This document shows positions 18,570-28,030 of a stretch of DNA of 64,000 nucleotides, piece after piece. Made by a program: the position numbers and the translations under genes. The notes below the pieces were generated by a model. That model was given only the letters and a program-made list of their open reading frames with translations. It did no database searches and was not told the DNA's origin. The DNA is from Actinomycetota bacterium. Its GTDB lineage: Bacteria; Actinomycetota; Thermoleophilia; Gaiellales; Gaiellaceae. Location of the stretch: positions 31,548-95,547 of the forward strand of contig PMOB01000026.1 in the NCBI GenBank assembly GCA_003161615.1. The letters are read 5' to 3'. Each line of letters begins with the position of its first letter. The stretch's first letter is position 1.

Positions 18570-19940
18570 TTGATCGCGACTGCGGCAAGACGGCTTCCAC
18601 TGCCGCGGCGCCGGCCGAGCACTCCCGGCCCGCTGACGCCGGCGGCCTGGCTCTACTGGTCGACGATCGTCCTTCCTGCGGCCGCGGGACTGCTGCTCGG
18701 TCTCGCGCGGCTGCACAACGAGCCGTGGAGCCGCTTCGCCGTCCTGCTGGCGCTCGCTTCCGTCTCGCAGCTGCTCTCGTTCCATCTGCACCGGAGTCGC
18801 GTCTTCCATACCGGGATTGCGTTCACGGTGGCCGCGGCGCTCCTCCTGCCGCCAGAGCTGATCATTCTCATCTGCGTCCTGCAGCACGTGCCCGAGTGGA
18901 TGCGGCAGCGCTACCCCTGGTACATCCAGACGTTCAACATCGCGAACTACGTGGCAGCCGGAGTCGGCGCCTGGGCCATGGCGCAGGCAGTCGGGTTCCC
19001 TGGGTCGGGGGAGCGGGAAGCTCTGGCCGGCGCGCTCGCGGCGCTGACGTTCGTGGTCATCAACCGCGTTCTCCTGCTGCCGATGCTTTCCCTCGGCCGC
19101 GGCCTCGGTCCCCGCGAGACAGGCTTGCTCGACTTCGAGGACATCTCCCTCGAGCTCGTGCTCTCCCTCATGGCCGTCCCGTTCGCGGCGATCTGGGCGC
19201 ACAGCGTGTCGCTCGCCGCGCTCTCGCTCGTGCCACTGTTCGTCGTCCACATCACCCAGCGTGCCGTGCTCAGGCTCGAGGAGGCGGGCGACACGATCCG
19301 CCGGCAGAACGAGTCCCTCGAGGAGGCCCACCTTGAGCTCATTCGCTCCACGACCGCTGCGCTCGAGGCGCTCTCGGCGACGGTCGACCTCAAGGACAAG
19401 TACACCGCCGGCCACTCGCGCCGCGTCGCGCAATACGCGCGGGAAATCGCAGCGCAGTTGAACCTCGAGGACGCGCTGATCGAGGTCGTCGGCCAGGCCG
19501 CGCTGCTGCACGACATCGGCAAGATCGCCGTCCCTGACGCCGTGCTCCTCAAGGAGGGCGAGCTGACCCAGGCCGACGAGACGGTCATGCGCACCCATCC
19601 GGAGGAAGGCGCGAGGATCATCGAGCGCTACGGCTACCTCGGCGAGATCGTCCCCGGTATCCGCTTCCACCACGAGCGGCCGGACGGGCGGGGCTATCCC
19701 ACGGGGCTGATGGGGGAGGAAATCCCGCTGGTCGCGCGGATCATCCACGTCGCCGACTCGGTCGACGCGATGACGACCGCGCGCGTCTACCGCGACGCGC
19801 TGAGCTTCGACGCGGCGATGGCCGAGATCCGGCGCCATCGCGGCTCGGATTTCTGCGAGTCCTGCGTCGACGCGCTCGAGCGGGCGGTTGCAACGCGCGA
19901 CGGTCTGCTCGGCCGGCTCCGGGGAGTCGCTGCGGCATGA
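18570..19940 (+). CDS. HD-GYP domain protein with N-terminal membrane sensor domain (probable c-di-GMP phosphodiesterase)
   Basis: TTG start; LLHDIGKIAVPD and HHERPDGRGYPTGL motifs; N-terminal TM region. Confidence 0.92.
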   Translation: MIATAARRLPLPRRRPSTPGPLTPAAWLYWSTIVLPAAAGLLLGLARLHNEPWSRFAVLLALASVSQLLSFHLHRSRVFHTGIAFTVAAALLLPPELIILICVLQHVPEWMRQRYPWYIQTFNIANYVAAGVGAWAMAQAVGFPGSGEREALAGALAALTFVVINRVLLLPMLSLGRGLGPRETGLLDFEDISLELVLSLMAVPFAAIWAHSVSLAALSLVPLFVVHITQRAVLRLEEAGDTIRRQNESLEEAHLELIRSTTAALEALSATVDLKDKYTAGHSRRVAQYAREIAAQLNLEDALIEVVGQAALLHDIGKIAVPDAVLLKEGELTQADETVMRTHPEEGARIIERYGYLGEIVPGIRFHHERPDGRGYPTGLMGEEIPLVARIIHVADSVDAMTTARVYRDALSFDAAMAEIRRHRGSDFCESCVDALERAVATRDGLLGRLRGVAAA

Positions 19941-21151
19941 CCGTGGTGGCGTACGCGAAGACGCTCCGCCGGCCGCGCGTGCTCGGGCTGCCCGATCGCG
20001 CCCGGATGTTCCTGTACGGGACGATCGCCGTTGCCGTCGTCGCGGCGGGCGCCACCTCGACAGGGTCGGTGGCCCATACGCGCTGGATCGACTTCGGCGT
20101 CATTCTCGGCGCAGCCTGCCTCGCCCAGGTCTTCGCGACCCACACGTCCGGCAACCAGGTCTTCCACACGGGTCTCGCCTTCTCGGTCGCGGCAGCGCTT
20201 CTCCTGCCGCCGGAGCTCGTCGTCGCCGTCTGCGTCCTACAGCACTTGCCGGAGTGGCTTCGCCAGCGCTACCCGTGGTTCATCCAGAGCTTCAACATCG
20301 CGAACTTCACCCTCAGCGCCCTCGCGGCGTGGTCGGTGCGGGCGGCGTTCGGAAGGACGGGTGTCCACGTCGTGGCTGGGGCGAGCATCTCGGCCGTGCT
20401 GGCCGCCGCTGCCGCCGCGGCTGCGTTCCTGCTCGTCAACCACCTCCTCCTCGCCCGGATGCTGCAACTCGCCCGCGGCCACGACGTCGAGGAGAGCGGG
20501 CTGTTCTCGCTCGACGCGTTGATCGCGGACGGCGCTCTCGCGTCGGTCGGCATCGGCGTCGCCTTTGCCCTCCTGCACGGGCCGGCCCTCGCCATCGTGG
20601 TGGCCGTCCCGCTCGTTCTGATTCAGCGCGCGCTCGCCTTGCCGTCGCTACGGGAGCAGGCAAACACCGACCACAAGACCGGCCTTCTCAACTCGCGCGG
20701 AATCGACCAGCCCGCCCGCAACGAGTTCGTCCGCGCGCAGCGACTCGGCCGCTCGATGTCGGTGCTCATCTGCGACGTCGACGACATGCGTGGGATCAAC
20801 AACCGCTTCGGTCACCTGCAGGGTGACGCAGCGCTCGCGGCGGTCGCGGAGTCCTTCCGGATGGAGCTGCGGCCGTACGACATCTGCTCGCGCTTTGGCG
20901 GCGACGAGTTCCTCGTCGTCCTGCCGGAGACAGAGCAGCGAGACGCCGTCGCGGTCGCCAGCCGGATCCAGGCATGGCTCGCCACGCATCCGATCGAGAC
21001 GAAGCACGGGCTGTTCGAGGTCGGACTCTCGATCGGCGCGGCGTCGCTGCGGGAGGACGAGCTACAGATCGGCAGCATCATCGGCCGCGCCGACGCCGCG
21101 ATGTACATCGCGAAGCGCGCCGGTCGCACCTCCTTCCTCACCGTCGGCTGA
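19937..21151 (+). CDS. GGDEF domain diguanylate cyclase with paralogous membrane sensor domain
   Basis: DHKTGLLNSRG, CSRFGGDEFLVVLPET; N-terminal region similar to upstream gene; ATGA overlap. Confidence 0.93.
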   Translation: MTVVAYAKTLRRPRVLGLPDRARMFLYGTIAVAVVAAGATSTGSVAHTRWIDFGVILGAACLAQVFATHTSGNQVFHTGLAFSVAAALLLPPELVVAVCVLQHLPEWLRQRYPWFIQSFNIANFTLSALAAWSVRAAFGRTGVHVVAGASISAVLAAAAAAAAFLLVNHLLLARMLQLARGHDVEESGLFSLDALIADGALASVGIGVAFALLHGPALAIVVAVPLVLIQRALALPSLREQANTDHKTGLLNSRGIDQPARNEFVRAQRLGRSMSVLICDVDDMRGINNRFGHLQGDAALAAVAESFRMELRPYDICSRFGGDEFLVVLPETEQRDAVAVASRIQAWLATHPIETKHGLFEVGLSIGAASLREDELQIGSIIGRADAAMYIAKRAGRTSFLTVG

Positions 21152-21181
21152 AGATAGGCGCCGGTACAATCCGGCCGACCG

Positions 21182-21254
21182 GGGCGGTTAGCTCAGTTGG
21201 GAGAGCACCAGCTCGACAAGCTGGGGGTCACTGGTTCGAGCCCAGTACCGCCCA
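21182..21254 (+). tRNA. tRNA-Val (GAC)
   Basis: Folds as GGGCGGT/ACCGCCC acceptor, GCTC/GAGC D arm, CCAGC-TCGACAA-GCTGG anticodon arm, ACTGG-TTCGAGC-CCAGT T arm, A73; CCA not encoded; 73 nt. Confidence 0.95.
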
Positions 21255-21280
21255 TTCCCGGCGTCTCTGCGGACACGGCT

Positions 21281-22273
21281 GTGTGGCTCGACGTCTCCCG
21301 GCGTTGCGAGTACGCAACGTTCTTCCACACGCCCCTGTGGTCGGAGCTCATCACGCGCGCGTTTCCGGCTCTTCGCAACGCGACCCGCTACGAGACCTTG
21401 GCCAATGGCGTGCGTGTCGTCTTCCCTCTCGTGGAGGTCGATCGACGTCTCCACGGCCGCAGCATGGTCGCACACTCGAGCGGCTTCGGGTATTACGGCG
21501 GGCCGATCGCCGACGGCCCTCTCGACGAGCGTGCGCTCGGTCGCGTCTATCGCGATGCGCTTCGTGGCCGCATCGGCGACCTGGAGGTCTTCCAGAATCC
21601 TCTCGCACCGTTCCCGCCGCCCCGCCCTCGCACCGCGAGAGTGCAGGAGGACTTCACGGACATGGTGTCTCTCGAGGGCGGCCCGTCGCGCGTGATGGAG
21701 CGCTTCGACGGCGAGCGTCGGCGGTTGGTCAAGAAAGGGAAGGCGTCGGGTGTGCGATCGAGGATCGCTACGACGAAAGATGACTATCGGAGCTATTTCG
21801 CGACCTACCAGGACTCCCTGAACCGTTGGGGAGAAGGGCTCGTCGGTGAGCCAGTACCGTGGAATCTGTTCGAGGCGTGTCACGACCTTGCAGGCAGACA
21901 TCCGGCCCATCTGAAGCTTTGGCTGGCCGAGCAGGACGGTGAGACGCTCAGCGGAATCGTTTGCCTCTACTGGAATCGGCATGTGTCCTGCTGGCACGCC
22001 GCGGGATCCGCGCGGGGGCGCGAGTCGTTTGCACTCTTCGTCCTGATGGCAGATGCCATGGAGGAGGCTTGCGACAGTGGTTTCTCGTGGTTCGATCTCC
22101 ACGGAAGCGGGGGACTCGAGGGCGTTGCCTGGTACAAAAGCCGGTTCGGCGGCGAACGCAAGCCGCTCGTTCGAGTCCGCTACCAGACGCCCCTGGTTCG
22201 GTTCGCCGGCACGGCTCGAAACAGGCTTGGTGCGCTGCGAGCCCTGACCGGTGGCAAGCTCAGGACGCCTTGA
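21281..22273 (+). CDS. GNAT/FemAB-like acyltransferase
   Basis: GTG at 21281 after the tRNA; FFHTPLWSELITRAF..., ERFDGERRRLVKKGKASGVRSRIA, SGIVCLYWNRHVSCWHAAGS..., GLEGVAWYKSRFGGE. Confidence 0.75.
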   Translation: MWLDVSRRCEYATFFHTPLWSELITRAFPALRNATRYETLANGVRVVFPLVEVDRRLHGRSMVAHSSGFGYYGGPIADGPLDERALGRVYRDALRGRIGDLEVFQNPLAPFPPPRPRTARVQEDFTDMVSLEGGPSRVMERFDGERRRLVKKGKASGVRSRIATTKDDYRSYFATYQDSLNRWGEGLVGEPVPWNLFEACHDLAGRHPAHLKLWLAEQDGETLSGIVCLYWNRHVSCWHAAGSARGRESFALFVLMADAMEEACDSGFSWFDLHGSGGLEGVAWYKSRFGGERKPLVRVRYQTPLVRFAGTARNRLGALRALTGGKLRTP

Positions 22274-24038
22274 CCGTGGTTGCGATCACGCGCGCGTAGA
22301 TCAGGCACCCGCTCGGGTAGGGGTGTGTCCCGTCCGAGAGCATCGAGTTGTTCGAGTGCGTGTACCAGTCGGCGAGGTGCGCCGTGCGCCAGCCGTGCAG
22401 CCAGGTGCCGAGCGCGCGATTCGACTCCTGCTCCCAGCTCGTCGAGTTCCGGACGTTGACGACGATCACGTCGGGCACTCCGTGCAGCGCGGCTTTGAGC
22501 CGCACGAGGTCGTGGTAGAGGAGCGGGCCGTTGTTGCCGACCTGGAGGATGACGGTCTTCGGTAGGTGGCCCCACTTGTGGCGGATCCGCTGGAGCTCGG
22601 CGATCGTGTCGTCGATCTGCCGCGCGACGAGAGCGTCAACGCGAACGCGGTTGTGGAGGGCCGTCCGTAGCTCCGAGGCGCAGCCGAGCATCACGGAGTC
22701 GCCCAGCGCGAGGATCCGTCCGCCCGGCGGTCCTGGCTGATTCGACTTCTTCTTGTGGTGCTGCGTTGTCGTCGTAGTTGTCGTCGCAGTCGTCGTGGTG
22801 GTGGTCGTGGTCGTCGGGCGTGTGCTTGCCACGGCGTTGAGCGCCGAGGGAGTCAGGAAGAGGACGACGAAGCCCGCGACGAACGCGGCGGCGCCTGCGG
22901 CGACGATCTCGAGCCGCCGCCTTGCCTGGAACTTCGCCAGCCGGCGCTGCAGGCTGCCGGTGCGGATCGGCTGCTCGACGAAGCGGTAGGAGAGCGCGGC
23001 GGCGATGACGGTCAGCGCCGCCTGCGCCGCGATGATGCGCGGCCCCGTCCACGAGACGTCGAGGCCGGGGCGGGTGATGGCGATGATCAGCCAGTGCCAG
23101 AGATAGATGCCGTAGCTCCGCTCGCCGATCCAGCGGAGTGGTGCGATCCCGAGCGCCTTGCCGAGGCGCGTCGCAGGATGCGCGACCGCCGCGATGAGTA
23201 CCGCAAAGCAGAAGGACGCCGCGAGGTCGCCGCCCTGGTAGATCGACGCGTAGTAGTCGTGCACCGTCCAGAACAGGTAGATCGTCGTCCCGAGCGCGGC
23301 GACGCCGAGCAACTCGAGCAGCGGTAGCGAGCGCCTGATCCGCTCGACGTACGGCCAGAGAAGCGCGAGCAGGATGCCCATCAGCAGCAGGAACGCGCGC
23401 GTGTCCGTCCCGTAGTAGACGCGCGACGGGTCGCTGTCCGGCCCCTGGTAGAGGAGCCACATCAGCGCCGCCGAGCCGGCGATCCCGGCCGCGACGAGGA
23501 ACGGCAGATAGCGCCGGCCGAGGAAGACGAGCCCCGGCACGAGCAAGAGCGGCCAGACGATGTAGAACTGCTCCTCCACCGCGAGCGACCAGAAGTGCTG
23601 CAGGAGCGACGGCTGGCCCATGAGGGTGAAGTAGGAGTGGTTCGCGACGATCAGGTGCCAGTTCGCGTAGTAGAGAAGCGAAGGGACTGCGTCGCTCCTT
23701 GTCCTCGCGAGATCGGTGCGCGCGAAGATTGAGGAGAGCAGCAGCGAGGCAAGTACCACGACGACGACCGCCGGGAACAGCCTCCGCGCACGCCGACCCC
23801 AGAAGCGGAGCAGCACGATCCGGCCGTGGTGCTCCCACTCGACGAGCAAGATCGACGTGATCAGGTAGCCGCTGAGGACGAAGAACAGGTCGACGCCGAA
23901 GAAGCCGCCCGGCAGCCACGGGCTCCCGTCCGAATGCGGCCGCGCGTGGTAGAGGAAGACGCCCGCGACCGCCAGCGCTCGCAGCCCGTCGAGGCCGGGG
24001 CGGTAGGTGAGATGAGGTCCTTTGGCCGGCTTGGGCAC
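22260..24038 (-). CDS. Acyltransferase-3 (OafA-type) with C-terminal SGNH-like domain joined by Thr-rich linker
   Basis: YRPGLDGLRALAVAGVFLYHA, FFGVDLFFVLSGYLITSILL; linker TTTTTTTTATTTTTTT; GDSVMLGCASELRTAL, DGTHPYPSG. Confidence 0.92.
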   Translation of the reverse strand: MPKPAKGPHLTYRPGLDGLRALAVAGVFLYHARPHSDGSPWLPGGFFGVDLFFVLSGYLITSILLVEWEHHGRIVLLRFWGRRARRLFPAVVVVVLASLLLSSIFARTDLARTRSDAVPSLLYYANWHLIVANHSYFTLMGQPSLLQHFWSLAVEEQFYIVWPLLLVPGLVFLGRRYLPFLVAAGIAGSAALMWLLYQGPDSDPSRVYYGTDTRAFLLLMGILLALLWPYVERIRRSLPLLELLGVAALGTTIYLFWTVHDYYASIYQGGDLAASFCFAVLIAAVAHPATRLGKALGIAPLRWIGERSYGIYLWHWLIIAITRPGLDVSWTGPRIIAAQAALTVIAAALSYRFVEQPIRTGSLQRRLAKFQARRRLEIVAAGAAAFVAGFVVLFLTPSALNAVASTRPTTTTTTTTTATTTTTTTQHHKKKSNQPGPPGGRILALGDSVMLGCASELRTALHNRVRVDALVARQIDDTIAELQRIRHKWGHLPKTVILQVGNNGPLLYHDLVRLKAALHGVPDVIVVNVRNSTSWEQESNRALGTWLHGWRTAHLADWYTHSNNSMLSDGTHPYPSGCLIYARVIATTVKAS

Positions 24039-24048
24039 GTTGAAGAGG

Positions 24049-25011
24049 TTAGGCGGTTCTCGACGGAGCCGTGAGCTCCTTCTCGACGATCTCCGCGAGG
24101 CACTGCGCGGTTTGGCCGAGCGCTCGTTCGCGGCCGCACAGTGCCACGAGAGATACGGCGTCGACCGGTGCTTTCGTCACGAGCTCGCCGACGACGACGA
24201 GTGCCGGAACGCCGGCGCGGGAGGCCCGCTCGAGCACGCCTCCGACGACCTTGCCGGTGAGTGACGTCGCGTCGAAGAGGCCTTCGCCCGAGATGACGAG
24301 GTCTGCTTCGAGGAGACAAGAGTCGAGATCGAGCCTGTCCGCGACGAGATCGAAGCCGCGGACGAGCGTCGCGCCGAGCGCAGCGAGGCCTCCCGCGAGC
24401 CCGCCGGCCGCACCGGCGCCGGGGAGGTCGGGGACGTCGAGGGCGGCGAGCCGGTCGCGCAGCACCGAGACCTGCTCCGGCGTCGCTCCCTTCTGCGACG
24501 CGAAGATCTCGGCGGCTTCGAGGAAGCGCGCGTCGACGTCGCACGCAACCTCCACGGGAACCAGCAGCGGAAGGATGGAACGGAGCGCCTCGACCGCGCC
24601 GGAGCCGCCGTCCGTCGATGCAACGCCGCCGACCGCGACGACGATGCGCTCGGCTCCGGCTGCGATCGCGGCGGCGACGAGCTCGCCGACGCCGCGGCTC
24701 GTCGCGCGGAGCGGGTCGTTCCCTGCCGCGCCGCCGGCGAGCGAGAGCCCGCACGCCAGCGCTGCCTCGATCAGCGCGGTCCCGTCGTCGTCGAGCCGCC
24801 ACGCGGCCTCGATCGGGTCGCCGAGAGGCCCTGTCACGACCGTGGTCCGGTTGCCGCCGCCGAGCACGTCGAGCGTCCCCTCGCCGCCGTCGGCGAGCGG
24901 CAACTCCACAGCCTTCCGGCCCGCGCGTGCCGCCCCGGCCGCGATCGCGGCAGCAGCCTCGCGCGCCGTCAGCGTGCCGCGGAACTTGTCGGGGGCGACG
25001 AGGACACGCAT
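24049..25011 (-). CDS. Glycerate kinase (GlxK family)
   Basis: [26 protein letters not shown]...[49 protein letters not shown]. Confidence 0.94.
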   Translation of the reverse strand: MRVLVAPDKFRGTLTAREAAAAIAAGAARAGRKAVELPLADGGEGTLDVLGGGNRTTVVTGPLGDPIEAAWRLDDDGTALIEAALACGLSLAGGAAGNDPLRATSRGVGELVAAAIAAGAERIVVAVGGVASTDGGSGAVEALRSILPLLVPVEVACDVDARFLEAAEIFASQKGATPEQVSVLRDRLAALDVPDLPGAGAAGGLAGGLAALGATLVRGFDLVADRLDLDSCLLEADLVISGEGLFDATSLTGKVVGGVLERASRAGVPALVVVGELVTKAPVDAVSLVALCGRERALGQTAQCLAEIVEKELTAPSRTA

Positions 25012-25124
25012 GTCTTCCGGATTCTCGCTACCGTTTCCGCTGTTCTAGTACCGAGCGCGCACCGGGGCCGCACTACCAGTGCCTCCCAGTCCGTTCAGAG
25101 CTTCCGCGGAGGGAGGTGTTTCAT

Positions 25125-25331
25125 ATGGCAACCGGAACCGTGAAGTGGTTCAACGATGCGAAGGGGTATGGCTTCATCACCCCTGACGAGGGCGGCAAGG
25201 ACGTCTTCGTCCACTTCAGCGCGATCACCAGCGAAGGCTTCAAGACCCTCGCCGAAGGCGCGCGCGTGGAGTTCGAGCCCGCCGAGGGCGAGAAAGGCCC
25301 CGAGGCCCGCAACGTCGTGCCTGTGGTGTAA
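25125..25331 (+). CDS. Cold shock protein (CspA family)
   Basis: ATG at 25125, 68 aa; [34 protein letters not shown]. Confidence 0.98.
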   Translation: MATGTVKWFNDAKGYGFITPDEGGKDVFVHFSAITSEGFKTLAEGARVEFEPAEGEKGPEARNVVPVV

Positions 25332-25394
25332 CCGGGTAGAGCGCGGGCGTCTCGCCCGAGGCGCCCCCGCTCCCTTCCATCTACCAGGAGTTCA

Positions 25395-25859
25395 GTGGAA
25401 ACTCGCTTTCACGGAACACTGACGAGTCTGCGGCCGGCCGACGGCGGCGACGTCGACCGGCTCGTTGCCTGGCATGCCGATCCGGACGTCGCGCGCTACT
25501 GGGACGACGAGACGTTCACGCGCGCCGAGATGGAGGAGAGGCTGGCGCGCGCGGACGTCGAGGCGTGGATCGTGGAGGAGAAGGGCGACCCGGTCGGCTA
25601 CCTCCAGGTTCATCCGGAGGGCCTCGACATGTTCCTCGTCCCGGGTGCTCGCGGCCGCGGACTCGGTCCGGACGCCGCCCGGGCCATGGCCCGCCACCTC
25701 ATCGACGAGTGTGGCCGGGGTCGCGTCACCGTCGACCCGTACGCGTGGAACGACGGCGCCGTGCGTGCCTGGGAGCGCGCCGGCTTCGTCGAGGTGTCGC
25801 GCCATCAACCTGACGACGGGCACACCGCAGAGTGGGTGCTCATGGAGTACGTGGGGTAA
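25395..25859 (+). CDS. GNAT N-acetyltransferase
   Basis: TLRPADGGDVDRLVAWHADPDVARYWDDE...FLVPGARGRGLGPDAARAMARHL. Confidence 0.88.
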   Translation: METRFHGTLTSLRPADGGDVDRLVAWHADPDVARYWDDETFTRAEMEERLARADVEAWIVEEKGDPVGYLQVHPEGLDMFLVPGARGRGLGPDAARAMARHLIDECGRGRVTVDPYAWNDGAVRAWERAGFVEVSRHQPDDGHTAEWVLMEYVG

Positions 25860-25962
25860 GCTCGTGACGTGCACGCTGCGCGGACATCGACAGCCACACT
25901 CGCCGGCTAGCCCGGCGACTCGTCGTTCCTTTCCGGCTGTCCGTTCCAGGAGGTGCATGTAG

Positions 25963-27867
25963 ATGAAGGTCGTCCTTCCCGACAAGTCAGAGCTCGAGCT
26001 TCCCGCTGGTGCGACCGGCCTCGACGCCGCGCGCGCGATCGGGCCGAAGCTCGCGGAGCAGGCCGTCCTGGTTCGTGTCGACGGGCAGGTGCAGGATCTC
26101 CGGACGCCGCTCGGCGACGGCGACGAGATCCAGCTCCTGACGACGCGCGACACGCAGGATCCTGACGCGCTCGCCGTCCTCCGCCACTCGTCGGCGCACC
26201 TGCTCGCGGAGGCCGTCCGGCGCCTCTACCCGGGCGTCAAGATCGCGATTGGCCCGCCGATCGAGAACGGCTTCTACTACGACTTCGACTTCCCCGAGCC
26301 GCTCCGAGAGGAGGATCTCGAGCGCATCGAGGCCGAGATCAAGCGCGAGATCTCCGAAGGCCGCCACTGGGAGCGGAGCGAGATCTCGCGCGACGAGGCG
26401 AAGACGCGCTTCGCAGCCGAGGGCGAGCCGTACAAGGTCGAGCTCGTCGACACCGCAGACGGCGACATCTCCCTCTACACGCAGTCGCACGACGGCTCCG
26501 ACGACTTCACGGATCTCTGCCGCGGCCCGCACCTCCAGAACTCGAAGCCGATCAAGGCGCTCAAGCTGACGCACCTCGCCGGTGCGTACTGGCGCGGCGA
26601 CTCGACCAAGCCGCAGCTGACGCGGATCTACGGCACCGCCTTCTACTCGCAGGAGGATCTCGACGCGTATCTCGAGCGGCTGGAGGAGGCGCGCCGCCGT
26701 GACCACCGCCGGCTCGGAGTCGAGCTCGACCTCTTCCACCTCTCCGAGGCGTCCCCCGGCTCGCCGTTCTGGCATCCGAAGGGCATGGTGGTGTGGAACG
26801 AGCTCGAGGACCTGCGCCGCCGCGAGAACGCGAAGCGCGGCTACGCCGAGGTGAAGACGCCGCTGATCTACGACAAGAGCGTCTGGGAGACGAGCGGCCA
26901 CTGGGAGAAGTTCCGCGACAACATGTTCCTCGTAGCCGGCGAGGGCGAGGAACCGCACGCAGGGCTGAAGCCGATGAACTGCCCGGGCCACATGCTCCTG
27001 TTCGGCTCACAGCTGCGGAGCTACCGCGATCTGCCGATTCGCTACGCCGAGTCGTCGACCCTGCATCGCAACGAGCTCGCCGGGACGCTGCACGGCCTGC
27101 TCCGCGTCCGCCACGTGACGCAGGACGATGCGCACATCTTCTGCACGGAAGAGCAGGTCCCTGGCGAGATCGACGGCTGCATCGAGTACGCGAAGACGCT
27201 CTACGAGCTCTTCGAGGTCGTCCCGCACGCGGAGCTCTCGACCCGGCCGGAGAACCGGCTCGGCTCCGACGAGGAGTGGGATCGCGCCGAGGGAATCCTC
27301 CAGGAGGCGCTAGAACGGCACGGGATCCCATACGTGATCGGCGAGGGCGAGGGGACGTTCTACGGGCCGAAGATCGACCTCCACATGGACGACGCGCTCG
27401 GCCGTTCCTGGCAGATGGGAACGATCCAGGCGGACGCGCAGATGCCGAAGCGCTTCGGCCTTACGTACATGGGCGCCGACAACACCGAGCACACGCCGGT
27501 CGTCATCCACCGCGCCTTGCTCGGCTCGCTCGAGCGCTTCGTCGGGATCCTGACCGAGCACTACGCGGGCGCCTTCCCGTTCTGGCTCGCGCCGGTGCAG
27601 GTGCGGGTGCTGCCCGTCGGAGACGCGCACCTCGACGCTGCGCGGACGCTCGTTCTCCGCTTGCTCGAAGCCGGCTACCGGGCCGAGGTGGCGGAGCCGA
27701 GCGAGACGATCGGCAAGCGAATCCGGGCCGCCGAGCTGGAGAAGATCCCGTTCACGGTGGTCTACGGCGACCGCGAAAGCAACGAGAGCCTCGCGGTGCG
27801 CGATCGCGGCGGCGAGCAGTCCGAGTTGTCGCTCGCGTCCTTCGTCGACCGACTTGCTACCCTCTGA
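25963..27867 (+). CDS. thrS: Threonyl-tRNA synthetase
   Basis: TGS domain, then GPPIENGFYYDFDFPEPLREEDL, LKPMNCPGHMLLF, HRALLGSLERFVGILTEHYAGAFPFWLAPVQV. Confidence 0.98.
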   Translation: MKVVLPDKSELELPAGATGLDAARAIGPKLAEQAVLVRVDGQVQDLRTPLGDGDEIQLLTTRDTQDPDALAVLRHSSAHLLAEAVRRLYPGVKIAIGPPIENGFYYDFDFPEPLREEDLERIEAEIKREISEGRHWERSEISRDEAKTRFAAEGEPYKVELVDTADGDISLYTQSHDGSDDFTDLCRGPHLQNSKPIKALKLTHLAGAYWRGDSTKPQLTRIYGTAFYSQEDLDAYLERLEEARRRDHRRLGVELDLFHLSEASPGSPFWHPKGMVVWNELEDLRRRENAKRGYAEVKTPLIYDKSVWETSGHWEKFRDNMFLVAGEGEEPHAGLKPMNCPGHMLLFGSQLRSYRDLPIRYAESSTLHRNELAGTLHGLLRVRHVTQDDAHIFCTEEQVPGEIDGCIEYAKTLYELFEVVPHAELSTRPENRLGSDEEWDRAEGILQEALERHGIPYVIGEGEGTFYGPKIDLHMDDALGRSWQMGTIQADAQMPKRFGLTYMGADNTEHTPVVIHRALLGSLERFVGILTEHYAGAFPFWLAPVQVRVLPVGDAHLDAARTLVLRLLEAGYRAEVAEPSETIGKRIRAAELEKIPFTVVYGDRESNESLAVRDRGGEQSELSLASFVDRLATL

Positions 27868-27947
27868 CCTCTGAAAAGCAGGGGCGGACCCGTTCCTCAC
27901 CTTCTGGCCCACACGGCGCTGGCAGGTTCAACCGAGTCGCGAACGAC

Positions 27948-27980
27948 GAGGAAACGGGCCGCTGCATGACAGCGGCTTTT
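27948..27980 (+). terminator. Candidate intrinsic terminator/attenuator in the infC leader
   Basis: GCCGCTG-CATGA-CAGCGGC (27958-27976) followed by TTTT; preceded by GAGGAAACGGG, which can pair with CCCGTTCCTC at 27889-27898. Confidence 0.55.
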
Positions 27981-28030
27981 CAGTTCCCGAATCCAAATAG
28001 GAGGAACAAGCCCGACTTGGTGACTACCAC

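Noticed and set aside
25860-25962. T-box riboswitch upstream of thrS
   Set aside because: No recognisable T-box bulge (UGGN) motif or antiterminator/terminator pair; only a normal GGAGGTG ribosome-binding site.
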